DNA from: Hymenobacter nivis
GTDB lineage: Bacteria > Bacteroidota > Bacteroidia > Cytophagales > Hymenobacteraceae
DNA length: 64,000 bases
Direction: 5' to 3'
Assembly (NCBI RefSeq): GCF_003149515.1
Contig: NZ_CP029145.1
Location: 3,658,001 to 3,722,000, forward strand
Below, one piece after another: positions 17,628 to 26,507 of the stretch. The position numbers were made by a program, and so were the translations under genes. Numbering within the stretch: the stretch's first letter is position 1; the number at the start of each line of letters is the position of its first letter. The notes under the pieces are model-generated. The model saw nothing but the letters and a program-made list of their open reading frames with translations. It searched no databases and had not been told where the DNA came from.

Positions 17628-20177
17628 TTAGAGGCGGAACTGGGCCCCCACGCGGATGCCGAAGTTGCGGGGCTTGGGTTCGCCGAGGCCCGTGCCCAGG
17701 GCGTCGCGGTAGGTAAGGCGGTGAATGAAATCGATGCGCACGAACTTGAAAATATTCTCGATGCCGTAGCCCACCTCCACGTAAGGCACTTTATCCAACG
17801 TGGCCAGTGGGGCCTGGGGGCGGCCTTGGACGTCAAGCGGCTGGCGCTGGTTCAGAACGCTTAGGCCGCCGTATAGGGCGTTGGCGGTGGCCACCAAGCG
17901 CCAGTTCAGGGCCCGGATGCCGGGGATGGCGTTTAGAAAGATACCTTCGAAGTGGTGGTCGAGCCGCAACGAAAGCGAGCGGTCGGTAACGAACTCGAAG
18001 TAGTTCATCAGGTTGAAGGCGTTGGCGTTGTAGAACGGCGTTTGGTTGCCGAGCGGAATTTTGAGGAATAGCGCCGGTAGGCGGTCGGGGGTATAGCTAC
18101 CCTCGGCGCGGTAGTTGAGGCGGCCAAAGTGCCCCGCCGACACGCTGTGGCTCACGAGTAGATTGAGCTTCTGGTACGAGCTGCCGCCGGCGCCGGTGAA
18201 TAGGTCGCGGGCCCCCAGCATGTAGCGGAACGTGAACACCGGCCACCGCTTCAGACCGATGGCGCGGCGGCGGTTTTCCGACTGCACCAGGTTTTCGTCG
18301 GGCGCGTAGCGCGACTCAAACACGATTTCCGAAAGCGTGATGTCGGGCACGATGCGGTTTTCGCGGCGGTACACGAAATCGTTGAGGAACCGAATGTTCT
18401 GCTCACGCACCGTCACCGTTTCGGTGAAGCCGTGGAACAAGTCGCGCTGCACCGACCCCAAAATCAGGTCGCGCAAAACGGGCTTGCCCTCGCTGAACTT
18501 GCCCCAGCGCGAGGCCGCTACAAACAGGTTGTTGTCGGGCAGAAAGTCGTTGTCGAGCAGTGCGGCTTGCTCCACATCGTGCCGGAACTCGCCGCTAAAC
18601 ACCGTCCAGTGGCGGCGTTCGGCAATGTAGGCGCTCTTCAGGCCGTACTTCACCCGGCCGTCGCGGGTGCCGTAGGCCACGTAGGCCTGCGTCACGGTGT
18701 TGCGGCTGATGGCGGGCGTAGTGCGGAAGCCTAGCCGGAAGCGGTTGCCCTCGTAGTCGTTGTGGGCGTAGGAGTTGATGATGGGCCCCAGCTCGAACTT
18801 GCCCACGTGCTTGTAGCCGTTCACTACCAGATCGATGAGGTCTAGCGTGCTGCGCACCGACGGCAGCTCGCGGGCCGAGTCGAGCACGGCGAAGGTCTGC
18901 CGCTCGCTCAGGTTCAGCGTATCGGGTCGGTGCTGGTCGAAGTAGCCGTCGCCGGCCTTGGCCTGCCCGCTGATGAGGCCCAGGCTGCCGCGCCCGTTTT
19001 CGGCCGGCTCCATGATGGTGGACACGATGGGCCGGTCGTAGAACCCGCCCTCATGCGGCTGGTTGCGCACCACGTTGCTGGCCACCGTGGTGAAGCGCAC
19101 GCGCATGGCGGCCTGCTTGTCGTAGGGCCGTATGCCCACCACTAGCTTGGTGCGGGTGGCCAGCCCGGGCCCGTCGGCGGGCGGCGTCAGCTCCTGAAAA
19201 ATGCGCAGGTCGCTCACGAAGTTAATGTTGGCGTTGGGGTTGGCCGCCAGGTCTACGCGCCGCAGGGCGTAGCCGGTTTTAGTAATCCAAATGGTGCCCT
19301 GGAAGGCCAGGTCGTGGCTGCGCTTGGGGGCCACAGTCAGCTTGTAGCACTCGTCCTGGCCCACCAGCACCGAGTCCACCAGCTCGTAGTTGTAGGTAAT
19401 GCGGCCGCCCTCGGCAATGGGCGAGATAAAGTCCTTGCCCAGAATATTTTGCCAGTTGGGGTAAAAGTCGAAATTCTCGAAGTTCGAGCCCAGCATCTGC
19501 GACAGGATGGAGCCCTCGCGGGGCCCCGCGCCGCGCATTTGCTTGTGCTGAATATCTTCGCGGCGGCGCAGGGGCCCGTAGCGCTGGTACACGCGCGAGC
19601 CTACTTCGGAGGCAAACAGCGGCAGGGGAGCGTCAGCGTCGGAAGCTGCGGCGGCGCCCTGGCGCACGGCCAGCGCCCGGATGTCGCGTACTACCTTGCG
19701 CTTGGCCAACGCGGGCGGCAAGTCGGTGAGGCTCACTTCGATGCGGTTATAGGCATCGTATTCGGCGGCACTCAGGGTTCCGCGCTCGTTCTGGGGCTTG
19801 TGCTTTTGCACCTCGCGCAGGATGCGGAAGGCCGGGTTTTCGCCGGGGCGCACTACTACTTCGGCGAGGGCTACGCCGCCGCCTTTTTTCAGGCGCAGCA
19901 GCACCGTTTGCTCGGCGTCGGCACTGAGCTTGCGCCGGGCCGTGAGGAAACCCAGCGACGACGCCGCTACCGAATCGGCGGGGCTGCCCAGCACCAGCTT
20001 AAACTTGCCATCCACGTCGGCCGTGGCCCCGGTGCTCGTGCGCGGCACAAATACCGACGCAAACGGCACCGGCTCGCCCGTGGCGGCTTCCACCACTTGC
20101 CCACGCAATATAATTCGCTGGGCCGCGGCCGGCAGCGCCAGTAGGCACCCCAGTAGCAGCGAAGCCAAAAACTTCAT
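17628..20177 (-). CDS. DUF5686 outer-membrane protein with carboxypeptidase-like regulatory domain
   Basis: The start MKFLASLLLGCLLALPAAAQ (20177) gives a clean signal peptide; a longer frame upstream adds an unlikely Arg/Pro-rich extension. The 849-residue protein begins with the beta-sandwich domain GQVVEATTGEPVPFASV-like segment (residues 25-95, ending with the typical SLGFLTARR). It continues into the DUF5686 region with aromatic-rich beta-strand repeats (for example WPVFTFRYMLGARDLF) and ends GIRVGAQFRL, a barrel-type C-terminus. Such proteins are outer-membrane components of unknown function. The ThiE-like gene downstream is probably co-transcribed. Confidence in the family is high and in the role is low. 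Confidence 0.85.
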   Translation of the reverse strand: MKFLASLLLGCLLALPAAAQRIILRGQVVEAATGEPVPFASVFVPRTSTGATADVDGKFKLVLGSPADSVAASSLGFLTARRKLSADAEQTVLLRLKKGGGVALAEVVVRPGENPAFRILREVQKHKPQNERGTLSAAEYDAYNRIEVSLTDLPPALAKRKVVRDIRALAVRQGAAAASDADAPLPLFASEVGSRVYQRYGPLRRREDIQHKQMRGAGPREGSILSQMLGSNFENFDFYPNWQNILGKDFISPIAEGGRITYNYELVDSVLVGQDECYKLTVAPKRSHDLAFQGTIWITKTGYALRRVDLAANPNANINFVSDLRIFQELTPPADGPGLATRTKLVVGIRPYDKQAAMRVRFTTVASNVVRNQPHEGGFYDRPIVSTIMEPAENGRGSLGLISGQAKAGDGYFDQHRPDTLNLSERQTFAVLDSARELPSVRSTLDLIDLVVNGYKHVGKFELGPIINSYAHNDYEGNRFRLGFRTTPAISRNTVTQAYVAYGTRDGRVKYGLKSAYIAERRHWTVFSGEFRHDVEQAALLDNDFLPDNNLFVAASRWGKFSEGKPVLRDLILGSVQRDLFHGFTETVTVREQNIRFLNDFVYRRENRIVPDITLSEIVFESRYAPDENLVQSENRRRAIGLKRWPVFTFRYMLGARDLFTGAGGSSYQKLNLLVSHSVSAGHFGRLNYRAEGSYTPDRLPALFLKIPLGNQTPFYNANAFNLMNYFEFVTDRSLSLRLDHHFEGIFLNAIPGIRALNWRLVATANALYGGLSVLNQRQPLDVQGRPQAPLATLDKVPYVEVGYGIENIFKFVRIDFIHRLTYRDALGTGLGEPKPRNFGIRVGAQFRL

Positions 20178-20331
20178 AGAAAGGACGGTTGGGCCCACCA
20201 ACATGGTCTGCCGATGGGTACGCAAGTTACGCAAAGTACCTGCGGCCCCAAGTGGTTCCGTCGCCGCGCAGATATTTTTTCTTGGCTCCGTCCTAGGGCC
20301 CTGGGTCCCAAAAGAAAAGCGTGGCCCCGGC

Positions 20332-21579
20332 CTAGCTGGCCCGGAGCTGGCCCGCAAAATTCGCCATCACGCCGTCGATGGACAAGTGCGCCTCGGCGTA
20401 GCGGCGGGCATTACGGGCGGTGGCGGTGTGGTCGTGGGCGAAGGCGTTGGCGAGGCCAGCGTTCAGGGCGGCCTGGTTTTCGGCTTCCACCAAAATGCCC
20501 ATTGCGTGCTGCTGCACCAGCGCATGCATGCCCGAGCCGGGGTTGGAGGTGATGAGCGCCACCCCGCCCACGGCCAGCACGGTGGTGAGCTTGGAGGGCA
20601 TCACCAAATCGCCGGCGTTGGCTTTTTGGATGACCAGGTGCACGTCGGCGATGTTGAGGAAGTCGTTGAATTTCTCGAACGGCTGCAACGGCAGGAACAC
20701 CACGTTGGGCACGTCCAACTCGCGGGCCAGGGCCATCAGCTTTTCCTTGTAGGGCCCCGAGCCGCAGATGACAAACTTCACGCGGGGCTGAGCGCGGAAG
20801 GCCACCGCGGCGTGCAAAATGGCCTCCAGGCCCTGCTTCTCGCCAATGGCACCCGAATACAGGGCAATGCGGTCGGTGGGCTGGAAGCCGAATTCCGTCT
20901 TCAGCCGGCCGCGGTCGGCCACAGGGTAAAACTTAGCCACGTCGGTCCAGTTCGGAAACATGGCTACGGGCCGCGTTGTCTTTTCCTGGATTTTGGCCAC
21001 CATGCCTTCGCCCACGCTGGTCACCAGGTCGCTGCGGTTGAAAATGAACCGCTCCAAGCCAAACAGCAGGCCGATGGCTTTTTTCGATTTGATCATACCT
21101 AGGTCGCGGGCCGCCTCAATTTGCAGATCCTGAATGTGGTACGCCAGCCGCCCACCGCGAATTTTCTTATACAGCACGCCCAGCAGCCCAAACTGAAACG
21201 ACGGCGCCACGGCCACCACGTAGTCGAACCGGGGCCCCACCAGCAGCCGCAGCACCTGAAAAAAAGCGGAGAGCGAAAACGAAAAATCGAGCAGCATCCG
21301 CTTGAGGCCGGTGGGCTTGGCCGGCACATACATCGGGCAGCGGTACACGGTCACGGCGGCGCCGGGGCCCAACTGCTCGGTTTCCTTCTGGTACCAGAAG
21401 CGGCGCTTGCGGTAGGGGGCCTGCACCGCCCAATGCGGGTAGTAGGGGTAGGTGGTCACAACGGTGCAGTCGTAGCCATTCTTAGCCAGCCAGGCCATCA
21501 TCTCGCCGCTGTACTTGCCAATGCCCGTGGGCTCGGGGGCGTAGTTGTAGCCGATTAGCAGCACGCGCTTCCTCGTCAT
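20332..21579 (-). CDS. WcaI-family glycosyltransferase
   Basis: The 415-residue GT-B enzyme opens with VLLIGYNYAPEPTGIGKYSG, the hallmark of colanic-acid WcaI-type transferases. It then has the AYHIQDLQIEAARDLGMI region and the C-terminal nucleotide-sugar domain IALYSGAIGEKQGLE, FVICGSGPYKEKL and HLVIQKANAGDLVMPSK. These enzymes add a fucose or similar sugar to a lipid-linked repeat unit on the cytoplasmic face. It is the last gene of the polysaccharide cluster in transcription order, 40 bp after the WcaF-like gene. Confidence 0.9.
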   Translation of the reverse strand: MTRKRVLLIGYNYAPEPTGIGKYSGEMMAWLAKNGYDCTVVTTYPYYPHWAVQAPYRKRRFWYQKETEQLGPGAAVTVYRCPMYVPAKPTGLKRMLLDFSFSLSAFFQVLRLLVGPRFDYVVAVAPSFQFGLLGVLYKKIRGGRLAYHIQDLQIEAARDLGMIKSKKAIGLLFGLERFIFNRSDLVTSVGEGMVAKIQEKTTRPVAMFPNWTDVAKFYPVADRGRLKTEFGFQPTDRIALYSGAIGEKQGLEAILHAAVAFRAQPRVKFVICGSGPYKEKLMALARELDVPNVVFLPLQPFEKFNDFLNIADVHLVIQKANAGDLVMPSKLTTVLAVGGVALITSNPGSGMHALVQQHAMGILVEAENQAALNAGLANAFAHDHTATARNARRYAEAHLSIDGVMANFAGQLRAS

Positions 21580-21619
21580 AATAGTAAATAACGTTTATAG
21601 ATAGAAGCGCAAAATTACC

Positions 21620-22177
21620 TCAGGCTGGCTGCATCCGGCGCGCGCGCACAAAAACGGCAGGGTTACCGGTGTATATTCCCCAGGTATCCAGCGACTTGGT
21701 GGCCACCGAGCCCACCGTGAGGATGGCGTGCGCGCCGCACGCCACGCCCGGGCACACCACCGACTGGGCCCCCACCCACACGCCGTCGCCGAGGCGAATA
21801 GTGCCCAGTCGGTACGGGAAGTTGGGCACCGTGTAGTCGTGGTTGCCGGTGAGCAGCAGCGCCCCCTGCGACACGCTCACGTGGCTACCGATGGCCACGT
21901 CGGCCAGGTTATCAATCCACACCGACTCGCCCAGCCAGCAGTGGTCGCCGATGGTGAGCCGCCAGGGATTTTTGATGCGTACCCTGGGCTTAATGACCAG
22001 GCCTACGCCCACCCGGGCCCCAAACGAGCGCAACAGCCAGGTTTTGAGCCCGTAGGGCCACGGAAAGGCGCTGGCAAACACGTAGTAGTTCACGAAGTAC
22101 CACAGCAGCACTTTGAGGCGGGGCCCCGCGCGGTAGTCGCCCGGGTCGAATTTAGAGAGGTCGGTTGTTGCGGGCAT
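21620..22177 (-). CDS. WcaF-family sugar O-acetyltransferase
   Basis: The 185-residue protein contains hexapeptide repeats of a left-handed beta-helix: IGDHCWLGESVWIDN, IGSHVSVSQGALLL, TGNHDY, IRLGDGVWVGAQSVVCPGV. The acceptor-site histidines are in the TGNHDY segment. The family is the colanic-acid acetyltransferase WcaF, about 180 residues. It most likely acetylates a sugar of the exopolysaccharide repeat unit. It pairs with the WcaI-like gene just downstream, as in many Bacteroidota clusters. Confidence 0.9.
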   Translation of the reverse strand: MPATTDLSKFDPGDYRAGPRLKVLLWYFVNYYVFASAFPWPYGLKTWLLRSFGARVGVGLVIKPRVRIKNPWRLTIGDHCWLGESVWIDNLADVAIGSHVSVSQGALLLTGNHDYTVPNFPYRLGTIRLGDGVWVGAQSVVCPGVACGAHAILTVGSVATKSLDTWGIYTGNPAVFVRARRMQPA

Positions 22178-22198
22178 AGGCCGTTGGTTATGTAGGAA

Positions 22199-22684
22199 TT
22201 AATTGCCCTCGTCGTGCTGGTACGCCAGCCAGCGCATGATCTTGCGAAACAGCAATTCCCACACCACTAGGCCCAATCCTGCGCCGATGCTGTTGAAGAT
22301 AACGTCGTCGATGTCGGTGACGCCCACGTGGAATACGTATTGCAACGTTTCGATGAGCACGCTCACGGCCACGCCGCAGCCGAAAAGAACCCTCCGGCTG
22401 CGCAGGCCCGTCACGCCAGCAAGAAGCGTGGGCAGTGGCAAAAAGAGGACGATGTTGCCAAAAATATTGCTCCAGTAATTCCACCACCCAATGTCGTCGA
22501 TGTTGCGGTGGTCGCGGATGGTGCCGATGAGCGGCATCAAGTTCACCATGTTGGGCGACCAAACCAGGATGCTGCGGCGGCGCGCAAAAAAAACGATATA
22601 CACCAGCACGGCGGCGTAGAGGGCCAGGGCCAGCCACAGCAGGGCCCGGACGGCGGGTTTGGTACGGCGGGGGGTGAAGCGCAT
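22199..22684 (-). CDS. VanZ family membrane protein
   Basis: The start MRFTPRR (22684) is preferred; an in-frame start at 22738 would add 18 residues before a basic stretch. The 161 residues have four hydrophobic segments and the VanZ signatures NLMPLIGTIRD, NIFGNIVLFLPLP, LIETLQYVF and DIDDVIFNSIGAGLGLVVW. VanZ proteins give low-level teicoplanin resistance in enterococci, but in polysaccharide loci their role is unclear. The gene sits between a glycosyltransferase gene and the WcaF-like gene. Confidence 0.85.
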   Translation of the reverse strand: MRFTPRRTKPAVRALLWLALALYAAVLVYIVFFARRRSILVWSPNMVNLMPLIGTIRDHRNIDDIGWWNYWSNIFGNIVLFLPLPTLLAGVTGLRSRRVLFGCGVAVSVLIETLQYVFHVGVTDIDDVIFNSIGAGLGLVVWELLFRKIMRWLAYQHDEGN

Positions 22685-22737
22685 GGGGGTCGGTGGGGCA
22701 GGGTCCGCTGCGTAAGAGCGGGAGGAAAGGCAAGCCA

Positions 22738-23904
22738 TTAGTCCCGGGCCAGGGCCGCCAGCAGGCGGTCGGCGGCATGGCCCATGGCAAAGTATTGTTC
22801 AAAAGCCGCGCGGGCGCGGCGGCCCATGGCTTGCTGCTCAGCGGGGGAAAGCGCCGCCCAGCGGGCCAGCAGGCCGTGCGTGCCGGCGGGGGTGTCGTCG
22901 GCCACCAGGCCCGCGCCAGCTGCCTCAATTTCGCGCCAGATATTGATTTGGTTGGAGATGAGCACCGGCGTGCCGCAGGCAAGAGCTTCCACCACGGCAA
23001 TGCCAAAGTTCTCCTGGTGGCTGGACAGCACAAACGCCGCCGCGCCATAAAACGCGCCCCACTTGCCATCGCCGGCCAGCATGCCCGGGAATACCACCTT
23101 GCCCGCCGGGGCCCCCGCGGCCAGCGCCGCCACCCCCTGGCCGTAGGGCGTATCGAGCCCGGGGCCGGCCACCACCAGCGGCGGCGCAGCGGGCCCCGCC
23201 GCCCCGCCCGCATAGGCCTGCACCAGTAAATCGACGCCTTTTTTCTCGTGGATGCGGCTGAGAAATAGCAAGAACGGCTGCTCGGTAGCCGCGGGCAGGG
23301 CAGTGGCCAAGGCCGTGCGCATGGCCTCGGCGAAAGCGGGGGGCTCCTCCACGCCCAGGCCTACCACCAGCTCGCGCCGGGGCCCATAGGGGCGAAAAGG
23401 TTCGCGGGCCAGGCGGCGCTCCTCTTCGCAAGTGAAGAGCACGCCGGTGGCCTCGTTCACCACCGCGCCCTCCACCAGTTTCCAGTACGCCCAGTTGCGC
23501 GCTGCCTTCAGCCGGCGGCCGGGGGCCCGTTGGAAGTACGGATCGAGCATGCCGTGGGGCATCACGTACAGTGGCGGCGCGCCGGGGCCCTGCCGCCGCC
23601 AGGCCTGCCGGGCGGCGTAGCTGATGTACAGCCACAGGCCATGCACCAGCACGGCGTCGAAGCGGCCTAGGTTGGCGTCGAGCCAGGGGCCCAGGCGAGC
23701 GCTGTAGGCCCAGGGCCCCCGGCCGGGCCCCAGCGCGTGCAGCGGAAACGGACCGGCGGCGACGTAAGGCGCGGCGGGGTCGTCGAGGCTGGCCACTTCG
23801 CTGGCCACGCCCCGGGCGGCCAGGCCCGCAATCATGGTGCGCACGGCCTGGCACACGCCCCCGGCCCGCGGGTCCATGTCGGCGGTGAGGTGCAGAATGG
23901 TCAT
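22738..23904 (-). CDS. Glycosyltransferase, GT4-like
   Basis: The start MTILHLTADMDPRAGGVCQA (23904) gives the usual GT-B N-terminus with the GGV acceptor loop; the longer frame to 24375 only reads antisense to the upstream gene. The 388 residues include VHGLWLYISYAARQAWR, the PHGMLDPYF segment typical of one exopolysaccharide GT4 group, FLSRIHEKKGVDLLVQA and the donor-binding SSHQENFGIAVVEALACGTP (with the E-x7-E pattern). It probably adds one sugar to the lipid-linked oligosaccharide. It overlaps the upstream GT gene by 4 bp. Confidence 0.88.
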   Translation of the reverse strand: MTILHLTADMDPRAGGVCQAVRTMIAGLAARGVASEVASLDDPAAPYVAAGPFPLHALGPGRGPWAYSARLGPWLDANLGRFDAVLVHGLWLYISYAARQAWRRQGPGAPPLYVMPHGMLDPYFQRAPGRRLKAARNWAYWKLVEGAVVNEATGVLFTCEEERRLAREPFRPYGPRRELVVGLGVEEPPAFAEAMRTALATALPAATEQPFLLFLSRIHEKKGVDLLVQAYAGGAAGPAAPPLVVAGPGLDTPYGQGVAALAAGAPAGKVVFPGMLAGDGKWGAFYGAAAFVLSSHQENFGIAVVEALACGTPVLISNQINIWREIEAAGAGLVADDTPAGTHGLLARWAALSPAEQQAMGRRARAAFEQYFAMGHAADRLLAALARD

Positions 23905-25070
23905 GCGGCGGTGGGGGTGCGAACGATGTCCTGGTAAATGGCCTCTATTTGGGCCAGCGAATGGGCCGCCGTGAAGCGCTGGGCATTGGCCAGCCCAGCC
24001 GCTACGGCCTGCGCCCGCGCCTCGGGGCCCAGGGCGGCTACTTGCTCCACGGTGCGGGCTGCGTCGGCGGCCCAGGCGGTGCCCCCGGTAGCCGGCCGGC
24101 GCGGAATCAAAAAGCCCGCGGTGTCGGCTACTTCCGTCATGGGGGCCTCGGCGGTGGTCACCACCGGGCAGCCCGAGGCCATGGCCTCGGCAATGGGCCA
24201 GCCAAAGCCTTCGGCCAGCGACGGAAACAGGAAGATTTGTGCCCCGGCGTATGCCTGGCGCACCAGCGCGTCGTCGGCCTGGGTAAGGAAGTGCACATCG
24301 GCACGGTAGGGCGAGGTGGCGTGGTCGGCCACCAGCGCGGCGTCGGGGGCCTGGCCAATGAAGAGCAGTGGCCAAGTATGCGCGCTCAGGGCACGCCAGG
24401 CATTATAGAGCTCCAGCACGCCGCGCCGGTTCTTGTACCATTGGTTGCCGCCCACGTGCAGTAGATAGCCATCGGCCAGGGGCAGGCCGGTTTTGGCAGC
24501 CAGATGGACCCGCGCCGCTCCTGGGTCCTGGGGCCCGAAAGCCTGGTTGAGGCCGTTGTACACCACGTCGGAGCGCACCGGCGGGGCCGGCAGAAAGCGC
24601 TGCAAGTCGGCAGCGGTGCTGCGCGAAACGGAAATAAAATTACGCGCCTGGGTATAGCCGCGCCGAATCAGGGCTTGGTACTGACGGCCAGTCCAGCCGG
24701 TGGGGTTCTCGGGGATTTCGCCGAGGGCCGAGCGCTGGGCCAGAAAATCGTGGCAGTGCACGGCGTGGGGCCGGCCAACTACCAGCGGCACCCAGGGCCC
24801 CAAAGCGTGGTCGGTAAACACAAACAGCGTATCGGGTGGGCAGGCCCGCAACCGGCGCCGCACCTGCGCCGGAAACGCGGCGTACTGGTCGAGGTAGCCC
24901 AGCCACTTGCGCAGGGGCCCCGGGGCCGGCAGGCGCGAAAAAGCCGCCTCCGGGGCCCATACCACCACCGTGTGGCCGCGGGCGGCCATACCGTCGGCCA
25001 GCATCTGGGCGAATCGGGGCATGCTCTGGTGGCCCAGAAAGGCGGGATGGGCGAAAAAGACGATGTTCAT
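23901..25070 (-). CDS. Glycosyltransferase, GT4-like
   Basis: MNIVFFAHPAFLGHQSMPRF (25070) is taken as the start; MLLM three codons earlier is also possible. The 389-residue GT-B protein has MPRFAQMLADGMAARGHTVVVW near the N-terminus, YNGLNQAFGPQ in the linker, LHVGGNQWYKNRRG and the C-terminal FLFPSLAEGFGWPIAEAMAS motif with the donor-binding glutamates. The NQWYKNR segment is typical of mannosyl- or rhamnosyl-transferase-like GT4 enzymes, but the sugar cannot be stated. It is translationally coupled to the next gene by a 4-bp overlap. Confidence 0.88.
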   Translation of the reverse strand: MNIVFFAHPAFLGHQSMPRFAQMLADGMAARGHTVVVWAPEAAFSRLPAPGPLRKWLGYLDQYAAFPAQVRRRLRACPPDTLFVFTDHALGPWVPLVVGRPHAVHCHDFLAQRSALGEIPENPTGWTGRQYQALIRRGYTQARNFISVSRSTAADLQRFLPAPPVRSDVVYNGLNQAFGPQDPGAARVHLAAKTGLPLADGYLLHVGGNQWYKNRRGVLELYNAWRALSAHTWPLLFIGQAPDAALVADHATSPYRADVHFLTQADDALVRQAYAGAQIFLFPSLAEGFGWPIAEAMASGCPVVTTAEAPMTEVADTAGFLIPRRPATGGTAWAADAARTVEQVAALGPEARAQAVAAGLANAQRFTAAHSLAQIEAIYQDIVRTPTAA

Positions 25071-25082
25071 CAAAAGCAAAAG

Positions 25083-26498
25083 TTAGCGCAAAGAAGGGCC
25101 CCGGCCCGTTGCCGCTGTTCCGGCCAGAACAGCGGCAATGGACCGGGGCGGGCGCTGGGCGGCCACCATCAGCCCGCCCAGCAGCACACTGAAGCCCAAG
25201 GCCGTGGGCTGGGCCCATTGCCCCTGGGCCAGCGTGAGCAGCCCGAAGCTGACCAGCAGCCACGCCAGAAACTGGCCCTGGACGAGTTGCCGGTAGGCGC
25301 CGAGCGCAATTTTAGCCATTAGCCCCAGGCGCAGAAAAATAACCGTGAGGCCCAGCAGGACGCCTAGCTCGCCAATGTTACGGGCCCATTCCTCTTCGGC
25401 AATAAGAAATCCGCGGTCGCCGGAGCTCGAAACCAGGCTGCTGCCCACGTTGGTGCCCAAGCCGATGCCGTAGCCAAAAAATGGCTCGCGCGCCGAGCCC
25501 GAGCCCGTGAGGGCCCCCACCATGCTGCCCAGGTACCGGTCGCCGAGCGTGCCCTTCACGCCGCCTTCAAATTCGTTGGCCGATTCGATGCGGCTGGTGA
25601 AGGCTTCGAGCGGTGTTTTTAGTACGCTGGTTTGGCTCAGCGGAACCAGGGCCAATACGCCCACCAACAGCGCTGGCACAATACGGGCCAGGTAGGCCGG
25701 CCGGCGGGCCGCGGCAAACAGGGCAAACAGCAGCGAAATGATGATCTGAAACAACAGGCCCCGCGAAATGGAAAACGGAATGGCCGCCAGCATCCCAAGC
25801 GAAGCCCCAATCAGTGCCAGCCGGTTGGCCTTGCCGGTGTTCAGCCAGAAATAGAAGACGAAGCACGCCAGCAAACTGTAAAATTCAGTTGTGCCGTTGG
25901 TGAACGAAAAGGTGCCAGGCGGCCGAAAGAAACCCATGGCCCCGCTGAAGCCGGCGCCTTCCGTGTCGCCGCCCACGCCGCGGTTCACCCAGGCCGACTG
26001 CGGGCTGTAAAATTGCAGGCCGATGAGGACCGTCATGGGAATGGCAATCCAAAGCATAGCTCGCCCGATGCGCTCTACGTCGGCCCGGTCGAACACGCGC
26101 CCAACGACGAAAATGAGGGGGAAGTGCAGCAGAAAAATACGGGCCCCATACACGGCCACCGGCAAGTTGCCATGGCCAAAGAGCAAGGCCGTAAAAAAGC
26201 CAACCACTCCCACCACCGTCATGCCCGTGAGGTAGATATTGGCTGGCAGCAGCCCCTGCCGCCAAGTAGCCAGAACAAGCCACAACGCCAGCGGGTCACG
26301 GATAACGAGCAAGGGCGACGCCAGGCCGGGCAGCACCCATTTGCGCAGCGCGCCCTCGAAGAGTAGCAGCAGAAAATAGGCCCAAATGCCTTGCTTGAGC
26401 CGTCGCGTAGGGTCGGCGGCGCGGTGCGGTGCGGCCGGCGAAAATTGGGCCGAAGCAGCTGGAAAGTGTGCGAGGGAAGGCGTCATGGGGGAAGGCAT
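25083..26498 (-). CDS. O-antigen-ligase/polymerase-like membrane protein
   Basis: The 471-residue protein has about 10-12 hydrophobic segments and a large extracytoplasmic loop (about residues 285-380) with GYGIGLGTNVGSSL and EEEWARNIGELGVLLGLT, which is the arrangement of Wzy/WaaL-type proteins. An in-frame start at 26486 is an alternative. In a cluster with a flippase but no separate Wzy, it is the best candidate for the repeat-unit polymerase. It sits between two glycosyltransferase genes with gaps of about 10 bp. The family is remote, so assignment rests mainly on topology and context. Confidence 0.75.
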   Translation of the reverse strand: MPSPMTPSLAHFPAASAQFSPAAPHRAADPTRRLKQGIWAYFLLLLFEGALRKWVLPGLASPLLVIRDPLALWLVLATWRQGLLPANIYLTGMTVVGVVGFFTALLFGHGNLPVAVYGARIFLLHFPLIFVVGRVFDRADVERIGRAMLWIAIPMTVLIGLQFYSPQSAWVNRGVGGDTEGAGFSGAMGFFRPPGTFSFTNGTTEFYSLLACFVFYFWLNTGKANRLALIGASLGMLAAIPFSISRGLLFQIIISLLFALFAAARRPAYLARIVPALLVGVLALVPLSQTSVLKTPLEAFTSRIESANEFEGGVKGTLGDRYLGSMVGALTGSGSAREPFFGYGIGLGTNVGSSLVSSSGDRGFLIAEEEWARNIGELGVLLGLTVIFLRLGLMAKIALGAYRQLVQGQFLAWLLVSFGLLTLAQGQWAQPTALGFSVLLGGLMVAAQRPPRSIAAVLAGTAATGRGPSLR

Positions 26499-26507
26499 TG
26501 GGTGGGG

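Noticed and set aside
23905..24375. N-terminal extension of the glycosyltransferase at 22738
   Set aside because: The extra part only reads the other strand frame of the upstream glycosyltransferase gene and has no GT features; MTILHLTADM is the proper start.
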